Of a DNA stretch of 64,000 nucleotides, positions 14,937-24,270 are shown piece by piece (position 1 is the first letter of the stretch; each line of letters opens with the position of its first letter). The stretch comes from Halomonas sp. GFAJ-1 (GTDB taxonomy: Bacteria; Pseudomonadota; Gammaproteobacteria; Pseudomonadales; Halomonadaceae): assembly GCA_002966495.1 (NCBI GenBank), contig CP016490.1, positions 3,038,001-3,102,000 on the forward strand. The letters run 5' to 3'. Position numbers and translations under genes: made by a program. The notes beneath the pieces are model-generated. The model saw nothing but the letters and a program-made list of their open reading frames with translations. It did not search any database and was not told the DNA's origin.

Positions 14937-16111
14937 AAGCCCTATGCCGCCCTTCCATTCCTTGGCAGTTAGCCGGGTTGTTGGCAGTGGGCGTCAGCAT
15001 TTGTGCCTTATTAATTGCAAGCTACGTTTATAATGCCAGACAACAGTTGGGCGCTGACTATACTGCCCTCGTCGGCGATATCGTTCGTGCCCAGCAAACA
15101 ACACCACAATTTCAGATCGCCCTCGAGGGATTTATAGATCAGCCTGAAGCCATCCACTTACGCCAGATTAACCATATAACCTGGCTATCCCGACAATATC
15201 TTGCCCATGTTGAACACGGTTTAGCCCAACACCCTCAGCTATTGCGACGCGCTGACTACTTACAAAATGATATGCAGGCGTTACCTGAACAGCTCAACGC
15301 ATTAGAGCAAAGCGCTCAACGTGCTGTTAACACGCCCAGCCAATTGCCAACGTTACAGCGCTTAGCCACAGACTTAGAAGCCAATATGGCATGGGTATAT
15401 TTTGAACTAAACGATGTCGTCCATACTGCTGCCGGGCAACAACGCCTAATAATGCAGCGCCTTTCAACTGCCGTTAGTTTTCTTGTAGCAATGGTTATGC
15501 TGATTGCAGCGGTCTTACTGATCGCGGTTTTTCGCCTACAACGCCAGCGTGATACGCTTAAAGCGCTGATGCTCACCGACGAACTTACTGGCCTTTATAA
15601 CCGTCGCCACCTCATTGGCACTGCGCAAGATCAACTAACAAACGCACAACGCCAGCAACAACCGCTAAGCTTTTTACTGATTGATCTAGACTACTTTAAG
15701 CGTGTAAATGATACGTTTGGTCATCCTATCGGCGATGAAGTACTTCGTGTGTTCAGCGCACGCATGAAGCAACTTAAGCGTCCTGCAGACACGCTGGCAC
15801 GTATTGGCGGTGAAGAGTTTTGCTTACTCATGCCCAACACTCACCTTGAAGACGCCGAACAGGTCGCTGAGAGGATCCGCAAAGAGATAGCTGACTTAAA
15901 TCTTCAGCACATTGCTGAACTCCCGCAACAAACCGTCAGCATTGGCATTAGCTGCGCCCATGATGGCAAGCTCTCGTTTGAGCAAATTTATTCGCTAGCT
16001 GATCAAGCGCTCTACCAAGCAAAAGCATTGGGCCGCGATAGAGTGGAAAGCATGGTGCCTGAGGAGTCAGTGCCACATAGCGTGGCACTGAACAAAGCAC
16101 TCGCTAATTAA
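14933..16111 (+). CDS. Membrane-bound GGDEF diguanylate cyclase
   Basis: 392 residues. Two transmembrane segments (about 12-33 and 181-203) enclose a periplasmic helical sensor region of about 145 residues. A cytoplasmic GGDEF domain (about 210-375) follows. The active-site motif is GGEEF at 292-296, a functional variant, and the RxxD inhibitory site RPAD is at 283-286, five residues upstream, so product inhibition is expected. It should make cyclic di-GMP from two GTP. Coupled by a 4-base overlap to the upstream periplasmic protein; its stop overlaps the convergent sthA stop by 4 bases. Confidence 0.92.
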   Translation: MKALCRPSIPWQLAGLLAVGVSICALLIASYVYNARQQLGADYTALVGDIVRAQQTTPQFQIALEGFIDQPEAIHLRQINHITWLSRQYLAHVEHGLAQHPQLLRRADYLQNDMQALPEQLNALEQSAQRAVNTPSQLPTLQRLATDLEANMAWVYFELNDVVHTAAGQQRLIMQRLSTAVSFLVAMVMLIAAVLLIAVFRLQRQRDTLKALMLTDELTGLYNRRHLIGTAQDQLTNAQRQQQPLSFLLIDLDYFKRVNDTFGHPIGDEVLRVFSARMKQLKRPADTLARIGGEEFCLLMPNTHLEDAEQVAERIRKEIADLNLQHIAELPQQTVSIGISCAHDGKLSFEQIYSLADQALYQAKALGRDRVESMVPEESVPHSVALNKALAN

Positions 16112-17499
16112 AATACGCGGTTTAAACCATTTTGCGCCGCCACACGGTAGGCTTCGGCCATAGTGGGGTAGTTGAAGGTTGTGTTAACAAAGTACTTCAA
16201 GGAGTTTGCCTCCCCTTCCTGCTGCATAATAGCTTGTCCGATATGCAAAATTTCTGAGGCCTGGTCGCCAAAGCAGTGAATACCAAGAATCTCCAGCGTA
16301 TCCTGGTGGAAAAGAATTTTCAGCATCCCTACCGTGTCACCGGTAATCTGTGCACGAGCGGTATCTTTGAAGAAGGCTTTACCCACTTCGTAAGGCACTT
16401 TAGCTTCTGTGAGTTCGCGCTCGTTGGGGCCAAACGAACTGATTTCTGGAATGGTATAGATACCGGTGGGCACATCGCTAACAAAGCGGTACTCCTTTTC
16501 CAACAGCTCGTTACAGGAGTTTAACCCCTGGTCATAAGCGGCACTGGCAAGGCTAGGCCAGCCAATCACATCCCCTGCGGCGTATATGTTTGGAATGGCG
16601 GTGCGGTAGTGCTCATCCACGCCCAATTGTCCGCGGCTATTTGCTTCTAAGCCGATGTTTTCAAGCCCTAGGCTGTCGGTATTCCCGGTACGCCCGTTGG
16701 CCCATAAAAAGGCATCCGCACGGATCTTTTTACCTGACTGCAAATGAACCACCACGCCGGACTCATCACCCTCAACACTTGCGTACTCTTCGTTATGGCG
16801 GATCAGGACGCCGTGTTTACGCAAATGATATGAAAGCGCATCGCTAATTTCGTCATCAAGGAATGAGAGCAGGCTATCGCGATTGTTAATCAAATCCACT
16901 TTAACGCCTAGCCCTGAGAAGATGGAGGCGTATTCACAGCCGATTACACCGGCGCCAAAAATCACTAGCGTGCGGGGCGTATGGGAAAGACTTAAAATCG
17001 TATCAGAGCAGTAAATTCGCGGATGCCGAAAGTTAATGTCTGCCGGGCGATAAGGCCTTGAGCCGGTAGCAATGATAATTTTTTTGGCGACAAGCTCCTC
17101 CATTCCTTCCTGACGATCCCGAACCAATACCGTATGTTCATCTTTAAAACGGGCGACACCATGATACAGGTCGATACGGTTACGCGCATAAAACGTTGTG
17201 CGCATCTCGACCTGCTTATCGATCGTGCTACGCGAACGCTCCATGACCTTAGGAAACGAAAACCAGCGGGGTTCACCAATATCGCGAAACATACGGTTAG
17301 TGTTGAACGCCATGATCTGCTTTACTTGGTGGCGGAGCGCTTTTGAAGGAATCGTACCCCAGTGGGTGCAGTTACCCCCAACCTGGGCCTGTTTCTCAAC
17401 AATCGCTACGCGCATGCCGTGTTTTGCGGCGTTTATAGCAGCGCTTTCACCGGCGGGGCCAGTCCCGATAACGACAACATCATAATTGTGAACCGCCAT
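16108..17499 (-). CDS. sthA: Soluble pyridine nucleotide transhydrogenase
   Basis: FAD enzyme that interconverts NADPH/NAD+ and NADH/NADP+. 463 residues, as in E. coli SthA. FAD-binding GTGPAGESAAINAAKHG (about 12-28) is at the N-terminus. GNCTHWGTIPSKALR has a single cysteine where disulfide reductases have CxxxxC, the SthA distinguishing feature. The NAD(P) domain shows VIFGAGVIGCEYASIFSGLG and the C-terminal interface NTTFNYPTMAEAYRVAA. It follows nqrM on the same strand in a redox gene block. The gene body is intact and conventional. Confidence 0.95.
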   Translation of the reverse strand: MAVHNYDVVVIGTGPAGESAAINAAKHGMRVAIVEKQAQVGGNCTHWGTIPSKALRHQVKQIMAFNTNRMFRDIGEPRWFSFPKVMERSRSTIDKQVEMRTTFYARNRIDLYHGVARFKDEHTVLVRDRQEGMEELVAKKIIIATGSRPYRPADINFRHPRIYCSDTILSLSHTPRTLVIFGAGVIGCEYASIFSGLGVKVDLINNRDSLLSFLDDEISDALSYHLRKHGVLIRHNEEYASVEGDESGVVVHLQSGKKIRADAFLWANGRTGNTDSLGLENIGLEANSRGQLGVDEHYRTAIPNIYAAGDVIGWPSLASAAYDQGLNSCNELLEKEYRFVSDVPTGIYTIPEISSFGPNERELTEAKVPYEVGKAFFKDTARAQITGDTVGMLKILFHQDTLEILGIHCFGDQASEILHIGQAIMQQEGEANSLKYFVNTTFNYPTMAEAYRVAAQNGLNRVF

Positions 17500-17559
17500 A
17501 CGCTTTCAATCTCCTTGTAACTGCACGTACTTAACAACTAAGCATTCAAGAACGCATAC

Positions 17560-17590
17560 ATAAACGCCCGCTATATAAGCGAGCGTTTAT
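17560..17590 (-). terminator. Imperfect hairpin after nqrM
   Basis: ATAAACGC..GCT, a 5-base loop, AGC..GCGTTTAT: an 11-pair stem with a 2-base internal loop, 25 bases after the nqrM stop on the minus strand. No clean U-tract follows, so termination is only probable. Confidence 0.45.
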
Positions 17591-17614
17591 CAAGCTGCAC
17601 ATCATGATGAAGCA

Positions 17615-17869
17615 TTAACGCCGCGTGGCGTCGTAGCCTAGGTCGGCACCGCGGCTTGCATCGCTACGCCGACGCTCGCTCATACGTTTACGATTCTCTT
17701 CCTCGCACACTTCATCTTTACCGCCACAGATGTCGCAGCCGTCCTTAAGGCCTAGCTGGTTCAAACCACCGCATGAACCCGCGATAGGCTTACGCCCCAT
17801 CAACACGCCCACCGCCATGGCGGTCATCATCAACGCCATAAAACCGAATACCAGTAGCCAAATTGTCAT
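17615..17869 (-). CDS. nqrM: Na+-NQR maturation protein NqrM
   Basis: 84 residues. One N-terminal transmembrane helix (TIWLLVFGFMALMMTAMAVGVLMGRKPIAGSC) is followed by a cysteine cluster, GSCGGL..GCDICGG..VC, the NqrM signature. NqrM is needed to build the iron centre held between NqrD and NqrE. The ATG at 17869 is used because GGGAG precedes it; the open frame extends further upstream without support. It lies after the nqr operon terminator, so it probably has its own promoter at about 17900-18000. Confidence 0.92.
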   Translation of the reverse strand: MTIWLLVFGFMALMMTAMAVGVLMGRKPIAGSCGGLNQLGLKDGCDICGGKDEVCEEENRKRMSERRRSDASRGADLGYDATRR

Positions 17870-18010
17870 ATTAATCTCCCGACATTGCGTTAACTGCTCA
17901 CCTGCCGACAACACTCATGTCGATAAGTGCCAATATCATTTAGCGACTATTGTACCTCAGCCACTCCGAAATGATCAGGCGTGTGGCATTTTTTCAACCG
18001 GACAAACAAA

Positions 18011-18036
18011 CGGGGCTGACCCTAAGGCCAGCCCCG
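18011..18036 (-). terminator. Intrinsic terminator of the nqr operon
   Basis: CGGGGCTG-CC, loop CTAA, GG-CAGCCCCG, a strong stem with one mismatched pair. On the minus strand it is followed by TTTGTTTG, 24 bases after the nqrF stop. Confidence 0.8.
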
Positions 18037-18059
18037 CATGCAGATCTAATACCGAACTA

Positions 18060-19292
18060 TTAACCGCCGAAATCATCAAGCAGGATATTTTCCGGTTCAA
18101 CGCCCATATCAAGCAGTAGCTTAATAACAGACGCGTTCATCATGGGCGGCCCACACATGTAGTACTCACAATCTTCAGGCGCAGGATGATCCTTCAGATA
18201 GTTTTCATACAGCACGTTATGGATAAACCCTGTTGGCCCTTCCCAGTTATCTTCGGGCTGAGGATCCGAAAGCGCTAAGTGCCACTTAAAGTTCGGGAAC
18301 TCTTCTGCCAGCTGATCGTACTCTTCGTTATAGAACGTTTCACGCCAAGAGCGCGCACCGTACCAGAACGAAATTTTGCGGTCAGACTTCAGACGCTTGA
18401 GCTGATCGAAGATGTGGCTACGCATCGGCGCCATACCCGCACCACCACCGATAAAGACCATTTCAGCGTCAGTGTCTCGGGCAAAGAACTCACCAAACGG
18501 CCCCATTACGGTTACCTTGTCACCCGGTTTCAGGTTAAATACATAGGTAGACATAAGGCCAGGCGGGTGATTGGTGCCTGGAGGCGGCGTTGCAATACGA
18601 ATATTGAACTTTAGCAGGCCTTTCTCTTCCGGATAGTTCGCCATGGAGTAGGCGCGGATGACTTCTTCGTCATTTTTGTGGGAAATTTTATAAAGATCAA
18701 ACTTTTCCCAGTCGCCGCGATACTCTTCTTCGATATCAAAGTCAGAGAACTTAATATCGTACGGCGGCGCTACCAGCTGAACGTAGCCACCGGCACGGAA
18801 GGCAACTTCTTCACCTTCGGGCAGCTTCAAGTTCAGTTCTTTGATGAAAGTAGCGACGTTAGGGTTGGCCGTCACTTCGGTTTCCCACTTCTTAACACCG
18901 AAGACTTCTTCAGGCACTTCTACTTTCATGTCCTGCTTAACAGGTACTTGGCAAGAGAGGCGCCAGCCGTCTTTCTTTTCACGCATGGTGAAATGCGACT
19001 CTTCGGTGGGCAGGATAGAACCGCCACCCTCTTCTACCCGGCACTTACACTGGGCGCACGAGCCGCCGCCACCACAGGCGGAGGAAAGAAAAATACCGTT
19101 AGCAGCCAGCGTATTCAAAAGCTTGCCGCCTGCCTGCGTCGTCAAGGTGTGCTCGGGGTCGCCGTTGACTTCGATAGTCACGTCCCCGCTACTCACTAGC
19201 TTACTACGCGCTGCCAGGATGATCCCCGTTAAACTAATAACGATGACCGTGAACATGACAACACCGAGCAAGATGACTGATGTATCAACCAT
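18060..19292 (-). CDS. nqrF: Na+-translocating NADH:quinone reductase subunit F
   Basis: Electron-entry subunit. 410 residues: N-terminal transmembrane helix (6-27); [2Fe-2S] ferredoxin domain with the cluster cysteines in ACGGGGSCAQCKC and LSCQVPV; FAD domain with RAYSMANYPEE (R-x-Y-S); NADH domain with GGGAGMAPMRS and CGPPMM. The C-terminus is DDFGG. It takes electrons from NADH through FAD and passes them to the 2Fe-2S centre. Last gene of nqrABCDEF, separated from nqrE by 66 bases that hold a strong hairpin. Confidence 0.97.
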   Translation of the reverse strand: MVDTSVILLGVVMFTVIVISLTGIILAARSKLVSSGDVTIEVNGDPEHTLTTQAGGKLLNTLAANGIFLSSACGGGGSCAQCKCRVEEGGGSILPTEESHFTMREKKDGWRLSCQVPVKQDMKVEVPEEVFGVKKWETEVTANPNVATFIKELNLKLPEGEEVAFRAGGYVQLVAPPYDIKFSDFDIEEEYRGDWEKFDLYKISHKNDEEVIRAYSMANYPEEKGLLKFNIRIATPPPGTNHPPGLMSTYVFNLKPGDKVTVMGPFGEFFARDTDAEMVFIGGGAGMAPMRSHIFDQLKRLKSDRKISFWYGARSWRETFYNEEYDQLAEEFPNFKWHLALSDPQPEDNWEGPTGFIHNVLYENYLKDHPAPEDCEYYMCGPPMMNASVIKLLLDMGVEPENILLDDFGG

Positions 19293-19324
19293 GTCGGTTT
19301 CCTATTGCTGAGGGTTTTCTGTAC

Positions 19325-19344
19325 CTCGGCAGCCGGCTGCCGAG
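19325..19344. repeat. Perfect 20-base palindrome between nqrE and nqrF
   Basis: CTCGGCAGCCGGCTGCCGAG is fully self-complementary. On the transcribed (minus) strand it is embedded in an outer GGTTTTC/GAAAACC pairing, so the mRNA would form a long hairpin between the two cistrons. No U-tract follows. It may tune mRNA stability or subunit ratio. Confidence 0.6.
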
Positions 19345-19358
19345 AAAACCAGCTCCGA

Positions 19359-19976
19359 TTAAAGCTGAATGCCTGAGAAAGACATAAAGCCCAGAGACAT
19401 TAAGCCAACGGTGATAAACGTGATGCCAAGGCCCTGCAAACCACCAGGTACGTCACTGTACTTGAGCTTCTCACGGATACCCGCCAGGGCAGTAATTGCC
19501 AGCGCCCAACCAACCCCAGAGCCGAAACCGTAGATCACGGATTCACCGAAGTTATAGTTACGCTCAACCATGAACAGTACGCCACCGAGGATGGCGCAGT
19601 TAACAGTAATCAGCGGCAAGAACACGCCCAGCGCGTTGTACAGCGCTGGTACGTACTTATCCAAGAACATCTCAAGGATCTGTACCAGGGCTGCAATAAC
19701 ACCGATATAGCTCAATAGACCCAGGAATGAGAGATCAATATTCTCAGCTCCGCTAATCCCAGTCCAAGTCAGCGCGCCTTCAGCGAGAAGGAGGTTGAAT
19801 ACTAGGTTATTAACGGGCACGGCAATCGTCAGTACCACGATAACCGCAATACCCAGACCAAAGGCAGCTGATACCTTCTTCGATACCGCCAGGAAGGTAC
19901 ACATGCCCAGGAAGAAGGCTAGGGCCAAGTTCTCAACAAAAACCGAAGCAACAAAAAGGCTAATATACTGTTCCAT
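19359..19976 (-). CDS. nqrE: Na+-NQR subunit E
   Basis: Integral membrane subunit, 205 residues with six hydrophobic segments. It carries NLALAFFLGMCTFLAVSKK near the N-terminus and VNCAILGGVLF in the middle; these two cysteines correspond to the NqrE ligands of the iron centre shared with NqrD. Ends LGFMSFSGIQL as in Vibrio NqrE. One base separates it from nqrD, so the genes are co-translated. Confidence 0.97.
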   Translation of the reverse strand: MEQYISLFVASVFVENLALAFFLGMCTFLAVSKKVSAAFGLGIAVIVVLTIAVPVNNLVFNLLLAEGALTWTGISGAENIDLSFLGLLSYIGVIAALVQILEMFLDKYVPALYNALGVFLPLITVNCAILGGVLFMVERNYNFGESVIYGFGSGVGWALAITALAGIREKLKYSDVPGGLQGLGITFITVGLMSLGFMSFSGIQL

Positions 19977-19977
19977 G

Positions 19978-20646
19978 TTACACAGCCTCCTTCGGCTTGG
20001 TATTGTGCTTCATCTTGAACTCGTTATCTTCTACCTGCTCGGGGTTGTAAGCGCGAATCGCCCAAATTAATAACCCAATAATAAAGAAGGCAGAGGGCGG
20101 CAGCAGTAGCAGGCCGTTAGGCACGTACCAGCCACCGTTTTGCACGGTCTCAAATACGGTGAAGCCGAAGACACTACCCGCACCAAACAGCTCACGGAAG
20201 AAGCCCACGACCATCAGTACAAAGCCGTAGCCCAAGCCGTTGCCAATACCGTCAAGGAACGATATGCCCGGCGAGTTGGACATGGCAAAGCCTTCAGCGC
20301 GGCCCATTACGATACAGTTAGTGATAATCAGACCTACGAAGACCGACAGCTGCTTAGACATCTCATAAGCATAGGCCTTGAGGATCTGGTCAACCACGAT
20401 AACCAGCGATGCAATGATCGTCATCTGAACAATGATACGAATCGAAGACGGAATATGGTTCCGAATGACCGATACGAACAAGTTAGAAAACGCACACACA
20501 AAGATAACAGCCAGCGACATGACCAGCGAAACGCTCATGCTGGTAGTAACCGCCAGGGCAGAACAAATACCCAAGATTTGCAGCGCAATGGGGTTGTTCT
20601 TGAAGATCGGCGCCGTCAAAGCGCCTTTAGCATTTAAATCTGCCAT
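19978..20646 (-). CDS. nqrD: Na+-NQR subunit D
   Basis: Integral membrane subunit, 222 residues, six hydrophobic segments. It is the inverted-topology partner of NqrE, with LGICSALAVTTSMSVSLVMS and GLIITNCIVMGRAEGFA holding the matching conserved cysteines. Both subunits bind the intramembrane iron centre and form part of the Na+ path. Its stop is one base from the nqrE start, and two bases separate it from nqrC. Confidence 0.97.
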   Translation of the reverse strand: MADLNAKGALTAPIFKNNPIALQILGICSALAVTTSMSVSLVMSLAVIFVCAFSNLFVSVIRNHIPSSIRIIVQMTIIASLVIVVDQILKAYAYEMSKQLSVFVGLIITNCIVMGRAEGFAMSNSPGISFLDGIGNGLGYGFVLMVVGFFRELFGAGSVFGFTVFETVQNGGWYVPNGLLLLPPSAFFIIGLLIWAIRAYNPEQVEDNEFKMKHNTKPKEAV

Positions 20647-20648
20647 GA

Positions 20649-21467
20649 TCAGGCTCCTTCCGCTTCGAGTTCGACGTCAGCGTCCTGAGCATCTTCCTGG
20701 TCAACGCCGCTGCGGAACCTGGCTAAATATTCACCAAAGCCTTCTGGACTCAGCCAGAACTGCAGCATGTTGTTAACGCCATTAGCTGTCAGGGTAGCAC
20801 CAGAGAGACCATCAACTTCATAATCGCCGGAACCACTACCTTTAACAACGCGGATAGCAGGATTCAGTTCACCTTCGTCATCGAAGATCCTTTTACCTTC
20901 CCACTGAGCTTGCCAGCGCGGATTGTTTACCTCGGCACCCAGGCCAGGCGTTTCACTGTGGTCATAGTAAGTAATACTCACAATCGTATTACCGTCACCT
21001 TCAACCGCCAGGAAGCCCATCATACGGCCCCAAAGGCCTTGACCACGGATGGGTAAAACAATCTGATCGGGGTCATCAGGGTCGCCGACCAAATAAACAG
21101 CCGCATAGTTCTCAACCCTGGATAGCCCAGCGATGTCGCGGGGACCAGACAGCGTACGACCCGTTGCGGGGTCACGAGACGCTTCAAAACCGTCAAACGT
21201 GTCAGCGTCGAACTGGTCAGTGTAGTCGCCAGTTGCCAGCTCAACGACGCGAGCAGTGATCTGCTCGCGGAACGCCTGCTCTACATCCACACCGGGTTCG
21301 TATAAACGCGCCACGTTTAGGATGTTGGTTTTACGATCCAGCTCCTGATTTAGCTGCTGCATGGGTCGTAGTGCAACAGCCGCCGTCGAAACGATGACTG
21401 AGCACACGATACACAGCGAAAATGCTACGGTCAGGATCTTCTTGATGGAGTTATTACCTTGTGCCAT
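20649..21467 (-). CDS. nqrC: Na+-NQR subunit C
   Basis: Covalent-FMN subunit, 272 residues. An N-terminal transmembrane helix (ILTVAFSLCIVCSVIVSTAAVAL) is followed by a periplasmic FMN-binding domain. The attachment motif SGATLT is in VDGLSGATLTANGVNN, where the threonine carries the FMN phosphoester added by ApbE. GLWGRMMGFLAVEGDG and YDHSETPGLGAEV are typical NqrC stretches. The start codon shares a base with the nqrB stop. Confidence 0.97.
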   Translation of the reverse strand: MAQGNNSIKKILTVAFSLCIVCSVIVSTAAVALRPMQQLNQELDRKTNILNVARLYEPGVDVEQAFREQITARVVELATGDYTDQFDADTFDGFEASRDPATGRTLSGPRDIAGLSRVENYAAVYLVGDPDDPDQIVLPIRGQGLWGRMMGFLAVEGDGNTIVSITYYDHSETPGLGAEVNNPRWQAQWEGKRIFDDEGELNPAIRVVKGSGSGDYEVDGLSGATLTANGVNNMLQFWLSPEGFGEYLARFRSGVDQEDAQDADVELEAEGA

Positions 21468-22690
21468 TAGGCAGTCTCCTCGGCCGGTACGCCAGTACGC
21501 TTGATGCGGCGCTTAATATTGGCCTGGACGAACATGTGATCAATCAGCGGCGCAAACAGGTTAGCAAACAGAATGGCCAGCATGATGCCTTCCGGGAAGG
21601 CTGGGTTCACCACGCGAATCAAGACTGTCATTACGCCGATAAGCGCACCGAACACTAGGCGGCCTTGGTTAGTCATCGCGGCGGACACAGGGTCAGTCGC
21701 CATAAACACCATACCAAAGGCAAAACCACCGATCACAAAATGCCAATACCACGGCATCTCGAACATCGGGTTAGTGTCAGAGCCAATCAAGTTAAACAGT
21801 GTACTCGTGATCACCATGCCCAAAAATACGCCCAGCATGATTCGCCAGTTAGCAATTTTGGTCCAAAGTAAAACGGCAGCACCGATCAAAATAGCCAGCG
21901 TAGACACTTCACCTACCGAGCCAGGTACGAAACCTAAGAAAGCGTCCCACCATGTGAAGGTGTTCGTTAATGCTGACATGCCGTCTTGGAATGCAACCGA
22001 AAGTGCAGTGGCACCCGAATAACCATCAGCCGCTACCCATACCGCATCACCAGAAATTTGCGCTGGATATGCAAAGTACAGAAATGCCCGACCGGTTAAC
22101 GCAGGGTTTAGGAAGTTTTTACCGGTACCACCAAAGATCTCTTTACCGATAACCACGCCGAAGGTGATACCCAAAGCCACCTGCCAAAGCGGAATTGTCG
22201 CTGGCAGAATCAGCGCAAACAGTACTGACGTTACGAAGAAGCCTTCGTTAACTTCGTGACCGCGCTTGATAGCGAACATCACTTCCCAGAAGCCACCTAC
22301 CGCAAACGTTACGAGGTAGATTGGCAAGAAGTACGTGGCGCCCAGTACAAAGTTGGCCCATAGGCTGCCGGGATCATGTCCGCCCGCCAGGGTCATCATG
22401 ATTGCTTCACGCCAACCGCTCATGGACGCGTAGCCAGCATCAATAGCTGTATTAGCCTGCCAGCCTGCGTTCCACATACCAAAGAACATCGCCGGGAAGG
22501 TACACATCCACACAGTAATCATGATGCGCTTAAGATCTACACCATCACGCACATGAGAAGTGGTTTTTGCAACACTGGGCGGAGAGTAGAAAACGGTATC
22601 TATCGCTTCGTAGAGCGGGTAGAACTTTTCGTACTTACCACCTTTATGGAAGTGCGGCTCGAGATTATCGAGTGTTTGTCGAATACCCAT
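21467..22690 (-). CDS. nqrB: Na+-NQR subunit B
   Basis: Main membrane subunit, 407 residues with about ten transmembrane helices. It binds riboflavin non-covalently and FMN covalently. The flavinylation motif SGAT is in DGYSGATALSVAF. KIFGGTGKNFLNPALTGRAFLYFAYP and the C-terminal NPAFPEGIMLAILFANLFAPLIDH are family-typical. It takes part in Na+ translocation and quinone reduction. Two bases separate its start from the nqrA stop region. Confidence 0.97.
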   Translation of the reverse strand: MGIRQTLDNLEPHFHKGGKYEKFYPLYEAIDTVFYSPPSVAKTTSHVRDGVDLKRIMITVWMCTFPAMFFGMWNAGWQANTAIDAGYASMSGWREAIMMTLAGGHDPGSLWANFVLGATYFLPIYLVTFAVGGFWEVMFAIKRGHEVNEGFFVTSVLFALILPATIPLWQVALGITFGVVIGKEIFGGTGKNFLNPALTGRAFLYFAYPAQISGDAVWVAADGYSGATALSVAFQDGMSALTNTFTWWDAFLGFVPGSVGEVSTLAILIGAAVLLWTKIANWRIMLGVFLGMVITSTLFNLIGSDTNPMFEMPWYWHFVIGGFAFGMVFMATDPVSAAMTNQGRLVFGALIGVMTVLIRVVNPAFPEGIMLAILFANLFAPLIDHMFVQANIKRRIKRTGVPAEETA

Positions 22691-22693
22691 TTA

Positions 22694-24043
22694 TCAGGCC
22701 TCTTTCTCGATCATGGTGAGATTGTCACGCAGGATAGGGCCATACTCGTATTTGCCGGGGCAAACATACGTGCAAAGCGCCAGATCCTCTTCGTCTAGCT
22801 CAAGACACCCAAGCTGCATGGCAACCTCAATGTCGCCCACAATCAACGAACGCAGCAGCTGTGTTGGCATGAAATCCAGTGGCATGATGCGTTCGTAATT
22901 ACCAACCGGCACCATGGCGCGCTCTGAGCCATTGGTTGATGTGGTTGGTGCGTAGTTGTTCAGGCCTTTGATCTTGGAAAGATAGATACCCATTACTGAG
23001 TGTCGGTTGGCACCTGTCGACAGCCAGCCCATGAATGTGCGCTTATTACCTTCTTCTAACAAGCTAATCTGGTTGTGGAAGCGGCCCAGGAAAGTAATTT
23101 TCCCTTCAGCGGCATTTCCAGAAAATACGGAGCCTGAAATAACGCGAGTGTCATCAGGTTGGATGATTTCTCCAGCCAAGAGTTCCTCGGTGCTAGCGCC
23201 CACCCGAGTACGTAGCAAACGGGGGTTTTCGGCACGCGGGCCACCCACTGCCACAACACGGCTCATATCCAACTGCCCTTCTACAAACAGCTTGCCGAAC
23301 GCGATAACGTCCTGATAGCCGATGTGCCACACTTTCTTGTGCAGTGCGACGGGAGAAAGATAGTGAATATGGGTACCCACTAGACCCGCAGGATGCGGCC
23401 CAGCAAAGCTTTCTGTCGTTACACCACTCACATCACTTCCTGGCAAGGAAGCATCAGCACCCGTACACAGAAAAACGTTGCCCTCGGTCAGGCGGGTTAG
23501 CACCTTGAGGCCGTCTTCAAATGCTTGGGCATTTTCGTTGATGATTAAGGCAGGGTCAGCGCTTAGCGGATGCGTATCCACAGCGGTGACAAAGATATCG
23601 GAAGGTGTGCTGTCGATGGCTGGCGTACGTGAGAACGGACGGGTGCGCAAGGCAGTCCAGAGTCCTGACTCAACCAGTTGGTCGACAACGACTTGACGCT
23701 CTAGCTGCCCTAAAGCACCACGATCATGAGACGCGAATGTCATCGCTTCTTCATTTTCGTCTACTTTAATAACGACAGACAGCAAACGGCGTTTTTCGCC
23801 ACGGTTAATTGCAATTACTTCACCGCTGGCAGGCGCTGTAAAGCGCACACCGTCAATCTTCTTATCGGTGAAAAGCAATTGGCCCAGTTTGACCTTATCC
23901 CCTTCCTGAACTTCCATCGTTGGCTTCATGCCAACGTAGTCGGTGCCCAGGATTGCCACGTGGCGCACACGCCGCGCATCTTCAATACGCTGCTCGGGCG
24001 CTCCCGTGATGGGGAGATCCAGGCCTTTTTTGACTTCGATCAT
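22694..24043 (-). CDS. nqrA: Na+-NQR subunit A
   Basis: Cytoplasmic-side subunit implicated in ubiquinone binding; 449 residues. MIEVKKGLDLPITGAP is the family N-terminus, followed by VGMKPTMEVQEGDKVKLGQLLF and FTAPASGEVIAINRGEKRRL (biotinyl-lipoyl-like fold). HIHYLSPVALHKKVWHIGYQDVIAFGKLF is also conserved. First gene of the nqr operon; a perfect TATAAT box lies about 140 bases upstream. Confidence 0.97.
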   Translation of the reverse strand: MIEVKKGLDLPITGAPEQRIEDARRVRHVAILGTDYVGMKPTMEVQEGDKVKLGQLLFTDKKIDGVRFTAPASGEVIAINRGEKRRLLSVVIKVDENEEAMTFASHDRGALGQLERQVVVDQLVESGLWTALRTRPFSRTPAIDSTPSDIFVTAVDTHPLSADPALIINENAQAFEDGLKVLTRLTEGNVFLCTGADASLPGSDVSGVTTESFAGPHPAGLVGTHIHYLSPVALHKKVWHIGYQDVIAFGKLFVEGQLDMSRVVAVGGPRAENPRLLRTRVGASTEELLAGEIIQPDDTRVISGSVFSGNAAEGKITFLGRFHNQISLLEEGNKRTFMGWLSTGANRHSVMGIYLSKIKGLNNYAPTTSTNGSERAMVPVGNYERIMPLDFMPTQLLRSLIVGDIEVAMQLGCLELDEEDLALCTYVCPGKYEYGPILRDNLTMIEKEA

Positions 24044-24184
24044 AGTCTCGCCCAGTTGTTGGATCGGATATACGAAGGTAAGGGGTTCGAATGCTTATTT
24101 TCTGCTCAGTGAATTCTTGTTTTCTGTTCAGATTGTTACCAGTCAGGCCCAAGCACGCTTGAACCACCCCGAAAAATCTAACGT

Positions 24185-24213
24185 ATTATAAAGATAAGAG
24201 CGGCCAATGACCA
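24185..24213 (-). promoter_or_regulatory. Sigma-70-type promoter of the nqr operon
   Basis: On the minus strand TGGTCA (24213-24208), a 17-base spacer, then a perfect TATAAT (24190-24185). It would give a leader of about 135 bases before nqrA. The remainder of 24044-24381 holds this leader and the gap terminator; no gene is seen. Confidence 0.65.
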
Positions 24214-24270
24214 CATCCCTGAGGGCCTCCAAAGGTGCTATATGCTTTTACAGCGCGTTTGTTTCTGGTA

